Assembly: GCF_003386195.1 (NCBI RefSeq)
Contig: NZ_QRDX01000010.1
Span: 1-64,000 of the forward strand
Direction of reading: 5' to 3'
Length of the DNA: 64,000 bases
Source of the DNA: Seonamhaeicola aphaedonensis
Lineage (GTDB): Bacteria > Bacteroidota > Bacteroidia > Flavobacteriales > Flavobacteriaceae
The position numbers and the translations under genes were made by a program. Of this stretch, positions 7,146 to 15,466 are shown piece after piece. The number at the start of each line of letters is the position of its first letter. Position 1 is the first letter of the stretch. The notes under the pieces are model-generated. The model was not told where the DNA came from. It saw only the letters and a program-made list of their open reading frames with translations, and ran no database searches.

Positions 7146-8951
7146 TTACGCTTTGAGTGCTTTCACCTGTTTTTGAAGTTCGGCAATACGCGCTTCGAGG
7201 CGTTTCTCCCGTTTGCTTCGTGTTTCGGCATAAGCTTTCTCAATTTTTGCGATCTCTGTCCCATGGAAACCCTGCATGGCAGTGTAAAAAGAAATGTTCG
7301 TAAAGTTGTTTGTATGGTTGGCTTCTCCAAAGTGGACTTGCTTGGTCAGTACAAATCGAATGAGTTTATTGAACGTTTCCTTTTTGAAGTTCTTCTTGAA
7401 TCGTTTTACCAGGTTTTCCCGGCTCGTTATTAAAGACTTTCCATAGAAATCCTTAAAGTGCTGCTGCCTTTCGTAGTAGCCTATAGTATTCTCGTAAAGT
7501 GTAATGGTGAACGCTACCATTTCATCTATGGTAAGTGCCTTTTTTGAATGTATATAATCTGTTTCACGGATCATTGTGGCCACTTCTTCAAATTGCTTGT
7601 TGTTCTCGATCTCTTTTTTGCGAACTTCTTTGGAATTCAGCTTTGTAATCTGTTCTTCCGGTGTGCAATCTTCCATTTTTCTTTTTTCAAGGGGTACTGA
7701 ACACTCAGGGGATTCATTGTCTTCCTCTTTTTCAATTTTAACGAAGACCTTTTCAGTTTTGTAGGAGTCCGTATCAAAATAAAATCCTTTTATATACCCA
7801 TTTTCTTCGGCTGTATTAAATGCTTCCAATTCTGTATTGTATACTTTGATAGCTCCATCCAATTGCTTTTTAAGCTCTTCTTTGGTAAACTCTTTCCAGT
7901 AGTAATCTTCCTTAATACTTTTAGTGGTTGGCTTGGAAGGTCTTTTCAATAGGTCAATGTCATCTAAAAGATAGACCGTCAGTCCTTCTTTTTCCATTTG
8001 GGAAATTATGAGCTGATTACCTTCTTGGCCTGCAAAATGCCTTCTGATATCGGGAATCAAAATCCGGTTTTCTTTCTTGGCCCTTTTTATAAGGTTTAAA
8101 AGCACTTTCAGTTTTTTGGTTTCGTAACAGGCTGATTTTGTACAGATCATTTTGCCATCCCCGAACAGGTTGCCCTGGTTAATGGCATTGAACGGACATT
8201 GGATGCATGAACCGGCATTGGCAATCAGATCTTTATCCTCAACTTTAAAGGGAGCTTTGGACAGATCGTAGGTCTTATTGTCAACCATTCTTTTTAATTG
8301 GTTGCCATTAAATTCTTTTCCCATAATCTCAAGCATCATCTTTTGGTCTTCTGGTTCGAAAAGTGCCACTGCTACGCCCAATGAAATGGTCATTTCACCG
8401 TTTCTGACAAAGTGTTTGAATCCTTCTATCAGCCCTGATAATTTGATTCTTTGTCGCACAAAATTTTCGCCTCTCCCTAATCGTTGGGCAATCTCGGATG
8501 GCGTGTACTTTTCACTTAAAAATGCGATGGCTTCTGCTTCCTCGGTTGGCTCAACGTCCTGGCGCTGTAGGTTTTCAATGATTTGCAGTTCCAATACGTC
8601 ATTGTTTTCATATTTCCGAACTATTGCTGGAATGGTTCGTTTTCCTGCAATTTTGCTTGATCGGTATCTTCTTTCTCCCATAACGATTGTGTAGCCTTTA
8701 TCGGATTTCCTGACGGTGATGGGCTGTAGTACTCCAAACTCCTTTATACTATCAGCCAAACCCAGTAGTTTCAATTCATCATAAGATTTCCTTGGTTGAT
8801 TTGGATCGGGCTGGATTAGACCTAAATCCAAATTTTCAATCTTTAATTCAGTGCTTACCATTGTATTGGTAGCTTTTGGCTCTTCCTCGGGAACTGTTTG
8901 ACTTCTTCTTGCAGGCCTGTTCGTTACTGCATTACTTTTTGTTGTTTCCAT
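7146..8951 (-). CDS. parB: ParB-family partition/transcription protein
   Basis: About 601 residues from the ATG at 8951 (METTKSN). A TTG eight codons upstream is possible but less likely. The ParB N-terminal nuclease-like domain covers roughly residues 35-130, with GERRYRSSK and the ENLQRQDVEPTEEA box, followed by the helix-turn-helix (PSEIAQRLGRGENFVRQRI). The protein is twice the size of chromosomal ParB. After the DNA-binding part it has a Cys cluster (C-x2-C then C-x4-C, within AGSCIQCPFN and MICTKSACYE) that may bind a metal or Fe-S cluster, and it ends in a Lys/Glu coiled coil. No parA is adjacent. Large solitary ParB proteins are usual in Bacteroidota elements and may act in stability or as nucleases. 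Confidence 0.87.
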   Translation of the reverse strand: METTKSNAVTNRPARRSQTVPEEEPKATNTMVSTELKIENLDLGLIQPDPNQPRKSYDELKLLGLADSIKEFGVLQPITVRKSDKGYTIVMGERRYRSSKIAGKRTIPAIVRKYENNDVLELQIIENLQRQDVEPTEEAEAIAFLSEKYTPSEIAQRLGRGENFVRQRIKLSGLIEGFKHFVRNGEMTISLGVAVALFEPEDQKMMLEIMGKEFNGNQLKRMVDNKTYDLSKAPFKVEDKDLIANAGSCIQCPFNAINQGNLFGDGKMICTKSACYETKKLKVLLNLIKRAKKENRILIPDIRRHFAGQEGNQLIISQMEKEGLTVYLLDDIDLLKRPSKPTTKSIKEDYYWKEFTKEELKKQLDGAIKVYNTELEAFNTAEENGYIKGFYFDTDSYKTEKVFVKIEKEEDNESPECSVPLEKRKMEDCTPEEQITKLNSKEVRKKEIENNKQFEEVATMIRETDYIHSKKALTIDEMVAFTITLYENTIGYYERQQHFKDFYGKSLITSRENLVKRFKKNFKKETFNKLIRFVLTKQVHFGEANHTNNFTNISFYTAMQGFHGTEIAKIEKAYAETRSKREKRLEARIAELQKQVKALKA

Positions 8952-9215
8952 GATTAAATTTTTTGTGTTAAACAATATTTAAGCATGACATCAAACGGAA
9001 GTCAAAATTTTGGAGGGGAAAGGAAACGGAATAAATGAGCATGGGAGGTAGTGATGGCTTTATGCCGTCCCTTTTCCGAGAAATATTTTGCGAGTTTAAC
9101 TTTCGGGAATATTGGATGGAATATATTACATCTATCTAAGAAATTAAAGATAAATATATTTTAGTGGTTTCTATAAACACTTGAAAGTTCGCACTAATCA
9201 CATCGACAAAAAAGC
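8952..9215. other. intergenic region between divergent parB and the HTH gene
   Basis: 264 bp without a gene. It must hold the parB promoter (minus) and the promoter of the small HTH gene (plus). A TATATTTT stretch near 9155 could be part of the latter. It marks the border between element backbone and cargo. Confidence 0.4.
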
Positions 9216-9380
9216 ATGAATAAAAAAGAATACTGCACAAATAAAGAAACTGAGAAAGCCCTAAAAATTTCTTCTTGTGATTTAATGCATTTAAGAGTTA
9301 AAGGAGCTTTATCATTCACCAAAAAAGGAAACGCATTTTTATATAAAAAAGATGATATCGAAAAGTTAAAACAATCATAG
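9216..9380 (+). CDS. small MerR/excisionase-like helix-turn-helix protein
   Basis: 54 residues from ATG 9216 to TAG 9380. The pattern TNKETEKALKIS, then CDLMHLRVKGAL, then a hairpin (SFTKKGNAFLY) and KKDDIEKLK fits the winged-helix HTH_17/excisionase type: recognition helix, G-x-L/F wing, and a final D-[IL] helix. Such proteins act as excisionases or small transcription factors. It lies 50 bp upstream of the large GHKL ATPase gene on the same strand. A palindromic operator-like site sits between them, so a controller-protein role for the defence cassette is attractive. It is far from the integrase, which argues mildly against an excisionase role. Confidence 0.6.
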   Translation: MNKKEYCTNKETEKALKISSCDLMHLRVKGALSFTKKGNAFLYKKDDIEKLKQS

Positions 9381-9419
9381 TTGATGTAGGTTTTTTTTGA
9401 TAGATTTGTTAGTCCTAAC
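9381..9419 (+). promoter_or_regulatory. predicted promoter with overlapping palindromic operator for the 9431 gene
   Basis: A Bacteroidota-type -7 element TAGATTTG (TAnnTTTG) at 9401-9408 has a TTG at 9381, 20 bp upstream, as its -33 element. The inverted repeat GTTAG-TC-CTAAC (9408-9419) overlaps the end of the -7 box and the expected start of transcription. A repressor would be expected to bind there. The small HTH protein encoded just upstream is the obvious candidate. Confidence 0.5.
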
Positions 9420-9430
9420 TTTTTTGTGAG

Positions 9431-11905
9431 ATGAACAAATTGAAACCTAACGAAGTCTTCTTTAAATTATTTAACTCAAAAGACGAAACAGAACTTCAAT
9501 CATTTATTGATAAAAATCCAGAACTGTTTAAGCGTGATAATTGGAAACCATTAGGAGGTAATTTTAGTAATTATGGCGTTGTAAAAAACCAACAGTCAAA
9601 CCCTATTGCGGCACTAATTGAGAAGACTACCAACTCAATAGATGCGATTCTTACTAAAAAGTGTTTAGAAATGGGCACTAACCCAACAGATTCAGATGCT
9701 CCTCAATCAATGGATGAAGCCATTAATTTATTCTACCCAAATAATAATTGGGATTTACAGAAAAACAGACGTTCTCAAGCAGAAGAAATTCAGATCATCG
9801 CAGATGGTAATGGCCCTAGAAGCCAAAGGAAACAATACCCAACCTCAGTTATAATTTACGACAATGGTGAAGGGCAACACCCTGAAAAGTTTGAAGAAAC
9901 TTTCCTTTCTCTTTTAAGGGGAAATAAAAACAATGTCCATTTTGTTCAAGGTAAATATAATATGGGAGGGAGTGGGGCTATTGTCTTTTGTGGAAAAAAG
10001 AGATACCAACTTATAGCCTCCAAAAGGTTTGATAATACAGGTGATTTTGGTTTTACGTTAATAAGAGAACATCCAAAAACAGAAAATGATCAAGCTAAAG
10101 AGACTTGGTATGAATACTTACTTATAAGCAATAAAATACCTTCGTTTAAAATCGATAGTCTTGATTTAGGGTTGGAAAATAGAGTATTCAAAACGGGGAC
10201 TATAATAAAAATGTATTCGTACCAGTTTCCTAAAGGGTATTCTGGATTTGCTCAGGACTTAAATCAAAGTATTAATGAATTTCTTTTTAACCCTGCTCTT
10301 CCGATGTTAACTAAAGATACCATTGAAAGATATCCAAATAACAAGGTTTTATCGAATGATCTTTTTGGACTCAAGAGAAGGCTTCAAAAAGAAGAAGGAG
10401 ATTATATATCAGATCAGTTTTCTGAAACTTATGAAGATGAATTATTTGGAAAGATGAAAGTGTCATGCTTTGTTTTTAACGTTAAAGTCAAAGATTTTGA
10501 CTTAAAGAAAACTAAAGATGAAATAGGCAGAAGGTATTTTAAAAATGGTATGAATGTGATGTTCTCAATGAATGGTCAAGTTCATGGCTATTATACCTCT
10601 GAATTTATTACTAGATCTTTGAAATTAAATTTATTAAAGAATCATCTTTTAATTCACGTAGACTGTACAGAAATGAAGTATGAGTTTAGGAAAGAACTTT
10701 TTATGGCTTCAAGAGATAGGTTAAAGGATGGAGAAGAAACGCAGCAACTAAGACACTATTTAGCCTCGAAATTAAGCTCAAAAGATGGTAGATTAAATGA
10801 AATTCAGAAATTCAGAAAACAGGCTGTTAATGTTGATACATCAACAAACACCAATCAACTACTTAAAAACTTTACCAAAAACCTGCCTCTGAATTCAGAT
10901 TTAATGAAGTTACTCGGAGACACCTTTAAATTGGATTTAAAAAAAGAAACAAAGAACAATAAAAAGAAAAAGAAATCTGATTCCAAAAGGATTGAAACTC
11001 CATTTTTACCTCAAAGATTCCCATCTCAATTTAAAATAAATTCTAAAGCTAAAGGAGATACTGAAGTTGCAAAAATCCCCCTTAATGGAGAGAAAACTAT
11101 TCGTTTCAGCACTGACTGTGTAAACGATTATTTTGACCGAACTGATGAACCAGGAGAACTCAAAATAGCTGTTTTAAAAATAAAAGAAAACGAAACCAAA
11201 GGAGGTAATCAAGTTGGAGAACCAAAAGAAGTTAGCGAACTATTCAATGTCAACAAAAGCAGTCCGAATAAAGGAACTATAAGAGTTAACCTTAACCCTA
11301 AAGAAGAACTAAAGGTTAATGATGCTATTCAATTAAAAGTTTCTTTAACATCACCAAATGAAGATTTTGATGAAATTTTTTGGGTCAAAATATCTGATCC
11401 TGAAAAGAAAAAGGAAAAAACACCCAAAGATGAAGGTGATAATGAACCTTTAGGGTTACCAAAAATGGTTTTTGCCTATGAAAACAAAGAAGAAAAAGGT
11501 GAAAATGCAGTATCTTGGGAAGATGTTGAAGAAGCCACAGGTTTAGATATAGATTACAAAACTGTTATGGTTCCAGAGGCTGAGGGGGACAATCTAAATA
11601 GTATTTTCATTAATATGGATAGTACTGTTTTAAAGAATTTTAAATCAAAACACAATAATCCAAACGAAGAGCAAATAGAACTATCTAACAGAAAGTATTA
11701 CACTGCTGTATATTTCCACACACTATTCCTATATACCATTACAAAAAACAGAGGTTATCAAATCAATCAAAAGAACGAAAACACCAATCAATATGAGGAA
11801 GTAGATTTAGGGCAATATCTCAAAGATCTATTTGACCATTATTATTCTACTTTTATTTTGAATTTTGGTGGTATGGAAGAAATGATGCAAGGGTTGGCGG
11901 ATTAA
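9431..11905 (+). CDS. large GHKL-type ATPase, putative defence effector (SspFGH-like component)
   Basis: 824 residues. The N-terminal third is a GHKL (Hsp90/MORC/MutL-like) ATPase: N-box with E64, N68, D71 (IEKTTNSIDA), G1 box D144-N-G146-E-G148, and G2 box G174-KYNMGG-SG182. A middle transducer-like part follows. After a Lys-rich linker near residue 515, the C-terminal third is acidic and beta-rich without a recognised nuclease motif. ATP-driven dimer closure on DNA, as in MORC or MutL, is the family expectation. The gene is convergent with the five-gene sspB-like operon (52 bp between stops) and has its own promoter, so it may be expressed separately from the modification genes. It is placed in the same system by position only. 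Confidence 0.7.
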   Translation: MNKLKPNEVFFKLFNSKDETELQSFIDKNPELFKRDNWKPLGGNFSNYGVVKNQQSNPIAALIEKTTNSIDAILTKKCLEMGTNPTDSDAPQSMDEAINLFYPNNNWDLQKNRRSQAEEIQIIADGNGPRSQRKQYPTSVIIYDNGEGQHPEKFEETFLSLLRGNKNNVHFVQGKYNMGGSGAIVFCGKKRYQLIASKRFDNTGDFGFTLIREHPKTENDQAKETWYEYLLISNKIPSFKIDSLDLGLENRVFKTGTIIKMYSYQFPKGYSGFAQDLNQSINEFLFNPALPMLTKDTIERYPNNKVLSNDLFGLKRRLQKEEGDYISDQFSETYEDELFGKMKVSCFVFNVKVKDFDLKKTKDEIGRRYFKNGMNVMFSMNGQVHGYYTSEFITRSLKLNLLKNHLLIHVDCTEMKYEFRKELFMASRDRLKDGEETQQLRHYLASKLSSKDGRLNEIQKFRKQAVNVDTSTNTNQLLKNFTKNLPLNSDLMKLLGDTFKLDLKKETKNNKKKKKSDSKRIETPFLPQRFPSQFKINSKAKGDTEVAKIPLNGEKTIRFSTDCVNDYFDRTDEPGELKIAVLKIKENETKGGNQVGEPKEVSELFNVNKSSPNKGTIRVNLNPKEELKVNDAIQLKVSLTSPNEDFDEIFWVKISDPEKKKEKTPKDEGDNEPLGLPKMVFAYENKEEKGENAVSWEDVEEATGLDIDYKTVMVPEAEGDNLNSIFINMDSTVLKNFKSKHNNPNEEQIELSNRKYYTAVYFHTLFLYTITKNRGYQINQKNENTNQYEEVDLGQYLKDLFDHYYSTFILNFGGMEEMMQGLAD

Positions 11906-11957
11906 AAAAGCATATGACAAAATTACCTTTTTAGAGACTAATCAACTATATTTTAAA

Positions 11958-13121
11958 TCAATCTTTTTCTTCAGGAAGAAGCATTTTTACATAATGATGG
12001 GCTTCTCTAAACTCGGTTTCCGAAATTCCACCTCTTAAAACATAGGATGCATATTTTCTAACAACATCATTTGTGAGCTCATCACTTAGTGTTAATTCAA
12101 GTTCGTATAATTCTTTAAAGCTGTCTTCACTCATGGTAAAATTGGTCTTAAAATCAACTAATCCACCTGAAAACTGAGGTGTAGGTGGTAAAAACCTGTA
12201 TCTCTCACCAACTATTTGATGGTCAGTAATATTTTTTCTAAGTTTTTCTTCTCCTTTCCTACCTGTTAGATCCTTAAGGTTCTGTTCACTGATATCCTGA
12301 ACTTTACATAACAACAATTCATCATAATTTTTATGCCCAATATTGCATCTAGGGGTAAGTATTACGCAGCGATTATTTCCTTCTTTTGCTTTAAAAATAT
12401 CACCTGTCCAAAAATCAAAATCACTAGTTCTTCTGTAATAGTGTTCAATTGAATTCAATTGAACCTCTTTAATATTTCCATCTTCTAACTTAGAAGCACT
12501 CACTAAATTCTCAAAAACGGTTCTTAAGGCTATCCTTTCAAATACTTCGTGTGTTCTCCCTATTAAATTTTCAGGTTCGCACGATCTTTCAATAGAGTCT
12601 ATTATCCCTTCTATCTCTTTATCTTTAAATTGACTGACGAATGCACTATGAATTTCTTTCATTATCCGACTTTCTAATTCACCACCAAGGCAGAAAATAT
12701 TTAGAAAACCAGAGTCCTGCATTTTTTTTAAACTAGTCAAAATTCCTTCAATTGATTTTGCAGATTTAGGCGTTCTAAATACTGTACCCTTGTCTTTTAG
12801 GTCATTATAATGTTCCAGATTCCCGCTATGAATAAAAATCGGTATTCTGTTATGGTCAAACTCTGCTTGTATATATTCAGAAGCCCTATAAACTCTAGAG
12901 TCTTCTTCTATTGATGTATTAGACAAATCAATAATGAGGCCTCGAAGATTGTTTTCTTCCTTTGCCTTTTTTAAAGAAACCTCATATTCATTTGGTGTTT
13001 CACATTGCACCAAATGCAAATCAATTTCGTGATCTTCAAAGGCTATTGCAAAAGCATCTCTGATTGCTTTTTCATTCTCTAGTAAAATAATTACACCTTG
13101 ATTTTTTTTGCTTGTAGTCAT
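11958..13121 (-). CDS. receiver-like protein with a novel C-terminal domain, partner of the adjacent GHKL kinase-like protein
   Basis: 387 residues. The first ~125 residues look like a response-regulator receiver: E15/E17 in place of the acidic pair (ILLENEK), candidate phospho-Asp D65 after a hydrophobic strand (GLIID), a Ser at the Thr/Ser position (FIHSGN) and K119 (FRTPK). The remaining ~260 residues are not a known DNA-binding output domain. They contain a Cys/His-bearing stretch (VILTPRCNIGHK), and their function is unknown. The start lies two bases after the stop of the kinase-like gene, so the pair is coupled. It may act as the output of a phosphorelay or as a pseudo-receiver that docks on the partner. 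Confidence 0.6.
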   Translation of the reverse strand: MTTSKKNQGVIILLENEKAIRDAFAIAFEDHEIDLHLVQCETPNEYEVSLKKAKEENNLRGLIIDLSNTSIEEDSRVYRASEYIQAEFDHNRIPIFIHSGNLEHYNDLKDKGTVFRTPKSAKSIEGILTSLKKMQDSGFLNIFCLGGELESRIMKEIHSAFVSQFKDKEIEGIIDSIERSCEPENLIGRTHEVFERIALRTVFENLVSASKLEDGNIKEVQLNSIEHYYRRTSDFDFWTGDIFKAKEGNNRCVILTPRCNIGHKNYDELLLCKVQDISEQNLKDLTGRKGEEKLRKNITDHQIVGERYRFLPPTPQFSGGLVDFKTNFTMSEDSFKELYELELTLSDELTNDVVRKYASYVLRGGISETEFREAHHYVKMLLPEEKD

Positions 13122-13123
13122 AT

Positions 13124-15466
13124 TTAATTTGAAGATGATTGTTCTTTTTTAATATGGAATGCAGGTCCATAGCTTCTATTTTCTGCCCAAATCTTCCATT
13201 TATCGGATGATAACATATTCCTTGTGAATGCAAGACCAAGACCGGTCGCATTCTTTTCTTTCTTTGAGGTAATTCCGTATTCAAAAATTACTTCCAAATC
13301 ATCTTCCGGAATTTTAGGTCCCGTATTGCTAACTATGATTTCTTCATCATTTATTTCGAATACGATATATCTTTTCTCAACATTTTGAAGCCAATAGACT
13401 GCGTTATTGAGTATATTGAGAAATGAAATCCAAAATAAATACTCTAAGCCCTTGATTTCATAATCGAGGTTTTTGTTTTTAATTTCAAGTATAATATTTG
13501 AGTCTTCAAAAATCCGTTCAAATAAATGACAAACCTTTTTAAAGGTTTCAACTGGCTTAAAATTTTTCTTGGTTGATCTCCCAATCGCAGGTTGTAAAGA
13601 ATTTTTGAGTTCCTCAAGTAACGTAATAGCTCCCTGCATATTATCAATTCTTTTAGAGAAAAGCTGCTTTATCTTTTCATCTGGTAGCTTCACGGTGTTT
13701 TTGTGAAGTGATGATTTAACCGTTCCCAAAACAGACAGGGGTTGGGATAGTTCGTGGTACACAAGTTCTAAGCCTGTACCTAATGAGGCAAGACGTTGGG
13801 AAAATGATAAAGAATCCTCCATATTGTCCAAGGCATCATTAGTTTCAAGAACAAACTCTTTTGCCTTGGAAATAAGTTTTTCGTCTTGAGAATTACCTAA
13901 CACATATTGGATGAATTTTTCGGTATCAGGACGGTCTAATTTGTTTTTAGTCTTTCTTCCTAAATTATGTTTTAATCTATACTTTGCTCTTTCTCTTCCC
14001 GTTGTTTCTAAAACTCCAGCAATAATCTTTTTAAAGTTCATAAACTCTCTACTTTCGTAGAAACCTTCTCGGTTCGTTTTTTCCTTTAATCCATCATTCT
14101 GAGGTGAATAAAGAAAGATATTACCAATTATTTGATTTGGGCCAATCGTTACTATATGCTTTTGAACTCTTTTAGCTCCTAAGCCCATCCAGTCGTGTTC
14201 TTCCTCCCCATAAGGCTTAACACCAAAGCCATTTTTGGATATTCTCAGACCCAAATACTTGGTAAAAGTCGCTGATGCTTCTCTTCTTCCACTGGCATTT
14301 AATAGCTTAACCATTTTATCTTTGGCATCGAAATCTAAATCATATACCCTGATATCAAAGTAAAATTCGCCAACCCCAACTTTCTTTTGGTCTTTATTTT
14401 CATCCTCAATTTCGTCCAGCTTTCGAACATCTTTTTCTTCTTGGGATAAATTGAATGTTGAGGGTATTTCTAATGTTTTTTCGTAGCTATCTTCTGCAAA
14501 TCTATTGCACAGGTATTGAGCTTTAACACTTCCATCCTTAAATGCCTTTCCGAAAACTCTATAATCGAAGTGGTCTAAAATTTTGGAAGGTTCAATTTCT
14601 ATAAAACTTGTCTCTCCCTTTTTCTGGTCTTTTATAAAATTGATACCATAAAATAGTTCAAAAGTTCCTTCGCCATTATCAATTTTTAGCTTTTCATCAA
14701 TGATATCAATTTCTAAAAGCTCTTCTTGGATTTTGTTGTTTAGTTTTAGAGGTGTAATTAAATCCCTCAAAGACTTAAACATTGATGTTTGCTCCAAATC
14801 CAATACTTTAAATTCCTCCTCAATTAGGTTTCTCAAGGAACTGTCCACATCCTGAATTACTACTAATGTGCCCTCGTTAAATGAATTGAAGGGTTGATTT
14901 TTGAGTAAGTTGATAAGGTTTCCATTGATCTTTAGTTTTGATTCTTCTAAAATTTCTGTATCTCGAAATAATTCTTGATAATTTTCTATTTGCCCACCAG
15001 GAAAATCGACCAACTTTAGTAAAGATTCATTTCTAAAATTCTCCCTATCTATTCTTATCCAATTATATGCATTTTCATTATTCTGTTTTGAAATAACCGT
15101 TAGATGTCTTCCAAGAGCCATTGCAGCAAGCCGGCCTATCCCTTTAGAACCTAAAAACCTTCTATTATATATTGTGCTTCTACGTAAGCTTTGGTCTTCA
15201 TTTCTTTTACTACTCTTAGAGGGCTTTAACCAATCCCCAAAGAGAGTCCCCGAATCCATTCCCAATCCATTGTCCATCAAGAGAATAAAGTTCTTTTGAG
15301 GGTTCTTGTCATATTGTGTATAGACCCAACATTTACCAGCATCAGCATCATAACTGTTTTTAACTAATTCATTTACTGCCGTTGAAGGATGCCCTATAAG
15401 TTCTTCACCCATTTGGATGATGGACATTGCACCTGGTTCAAATTTATATTTGTTGAATTTATCCAT
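13124..15466 (-). CDS. double-GHKL ATPase with histidine-kinase-like C-terminus (putative defence sensor/effector)
   Basis: 780 residues with two separate ATPase folds. The N-terminal one is Hsp90/MORC-like: E33, N37, D40 (NELVKNSYDAD), D65-NG-LG69, and GSKGIGRLAA at 106-115. A central ~350-residue transducer region follows. The C-terminal 230 residues look like a sensor histidine kinase: H-box LVYHELSQPL with H571, N-box NILNNA (N687/N688), G1 box SNTGPKIPEDD with Asn714 where kinases usually have Asp, and G2 box TGLGLAFTRN. No membrane span, so it is cytosolic. It follows the SspD-like gene with no gap and precedes the receiver-like gene by two bases. The fusion suggests that an ATP-driven DNA clamp reports to a phosphorelay. 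Kinase activity is unproven. Confidence 0.68.
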   Translation of the reverse strand: MDKFNKYKFEPGAMSIIQMGEELIGHPSTAVNELVKNSYDADAGKCWVYTQYDKNPQKNFILLMDNGLGMDSGTLFGDWLKPSKSSKRNEDQSLRRSTIYNRRFLGSKGIGRLAAMALGRHLTVISKQNNENAYNWIRIDRENFRNESLLKLVDFPGGQIENYQELFRDTEILEESKLKINGNLINLLKNQPFNSFNEGTLVVIQDVDSSLRNLIEEEFKVLDLEQTSMFKSLRDLITPLKLNNKIQEELLEIDIIDEKLKIDNGEGTFELFYGINFIKDQKKGETSFIEIEPSKILDHFDYRVFGKAFKDGSVKAQYLCNRFAEDSYEKTLEIPSTFNLSQEEKDVRKLDEIEDENKDQKKVGVGEFYFDIRVYDLDFDAKDKMVKLLNASGRREASATFTKYLGLRISKNGFGVKPYGEEEHDWMGLGAKRVQKHIVTIGPNQIIGNIFLYSPQNDGLKEKTNREGFYESREFMNFKKIIAGVLETTGRERAKYRLKHNLGRKTKNKLDRPDTEKFIQYVLGNSQDEKLISKAKEFVLETNDALDNMEDSLSFSQRLASLGTGLELVYHELSQPLSVLGTVKSSLHKNTVKLPDEKIKQLFSKRIDNMQGAITLLEELKNSLQPAIGRSTKKNFKPVETFKKVCHLFERIFEDSNIILEIKNKNLDYEIKGLEYLFWISFLNILNNAVYWLQNVEKRYIVFEINDEEIIVSNTGPKIPEDDLEVIFEYGITSKKEKNATGLGLAFTRNMLSSDKWKIWAENRSYGPAFHIKKEQSSSN

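Noticed and set aside
8278-8694. 138-codon plus-strand frame inside parB
   Set aside because: It is antisense to the conserved ParB DNA-binding domain, and the translated sequence is Ser/Phe/Ile-rich as expected for a shadow frame.
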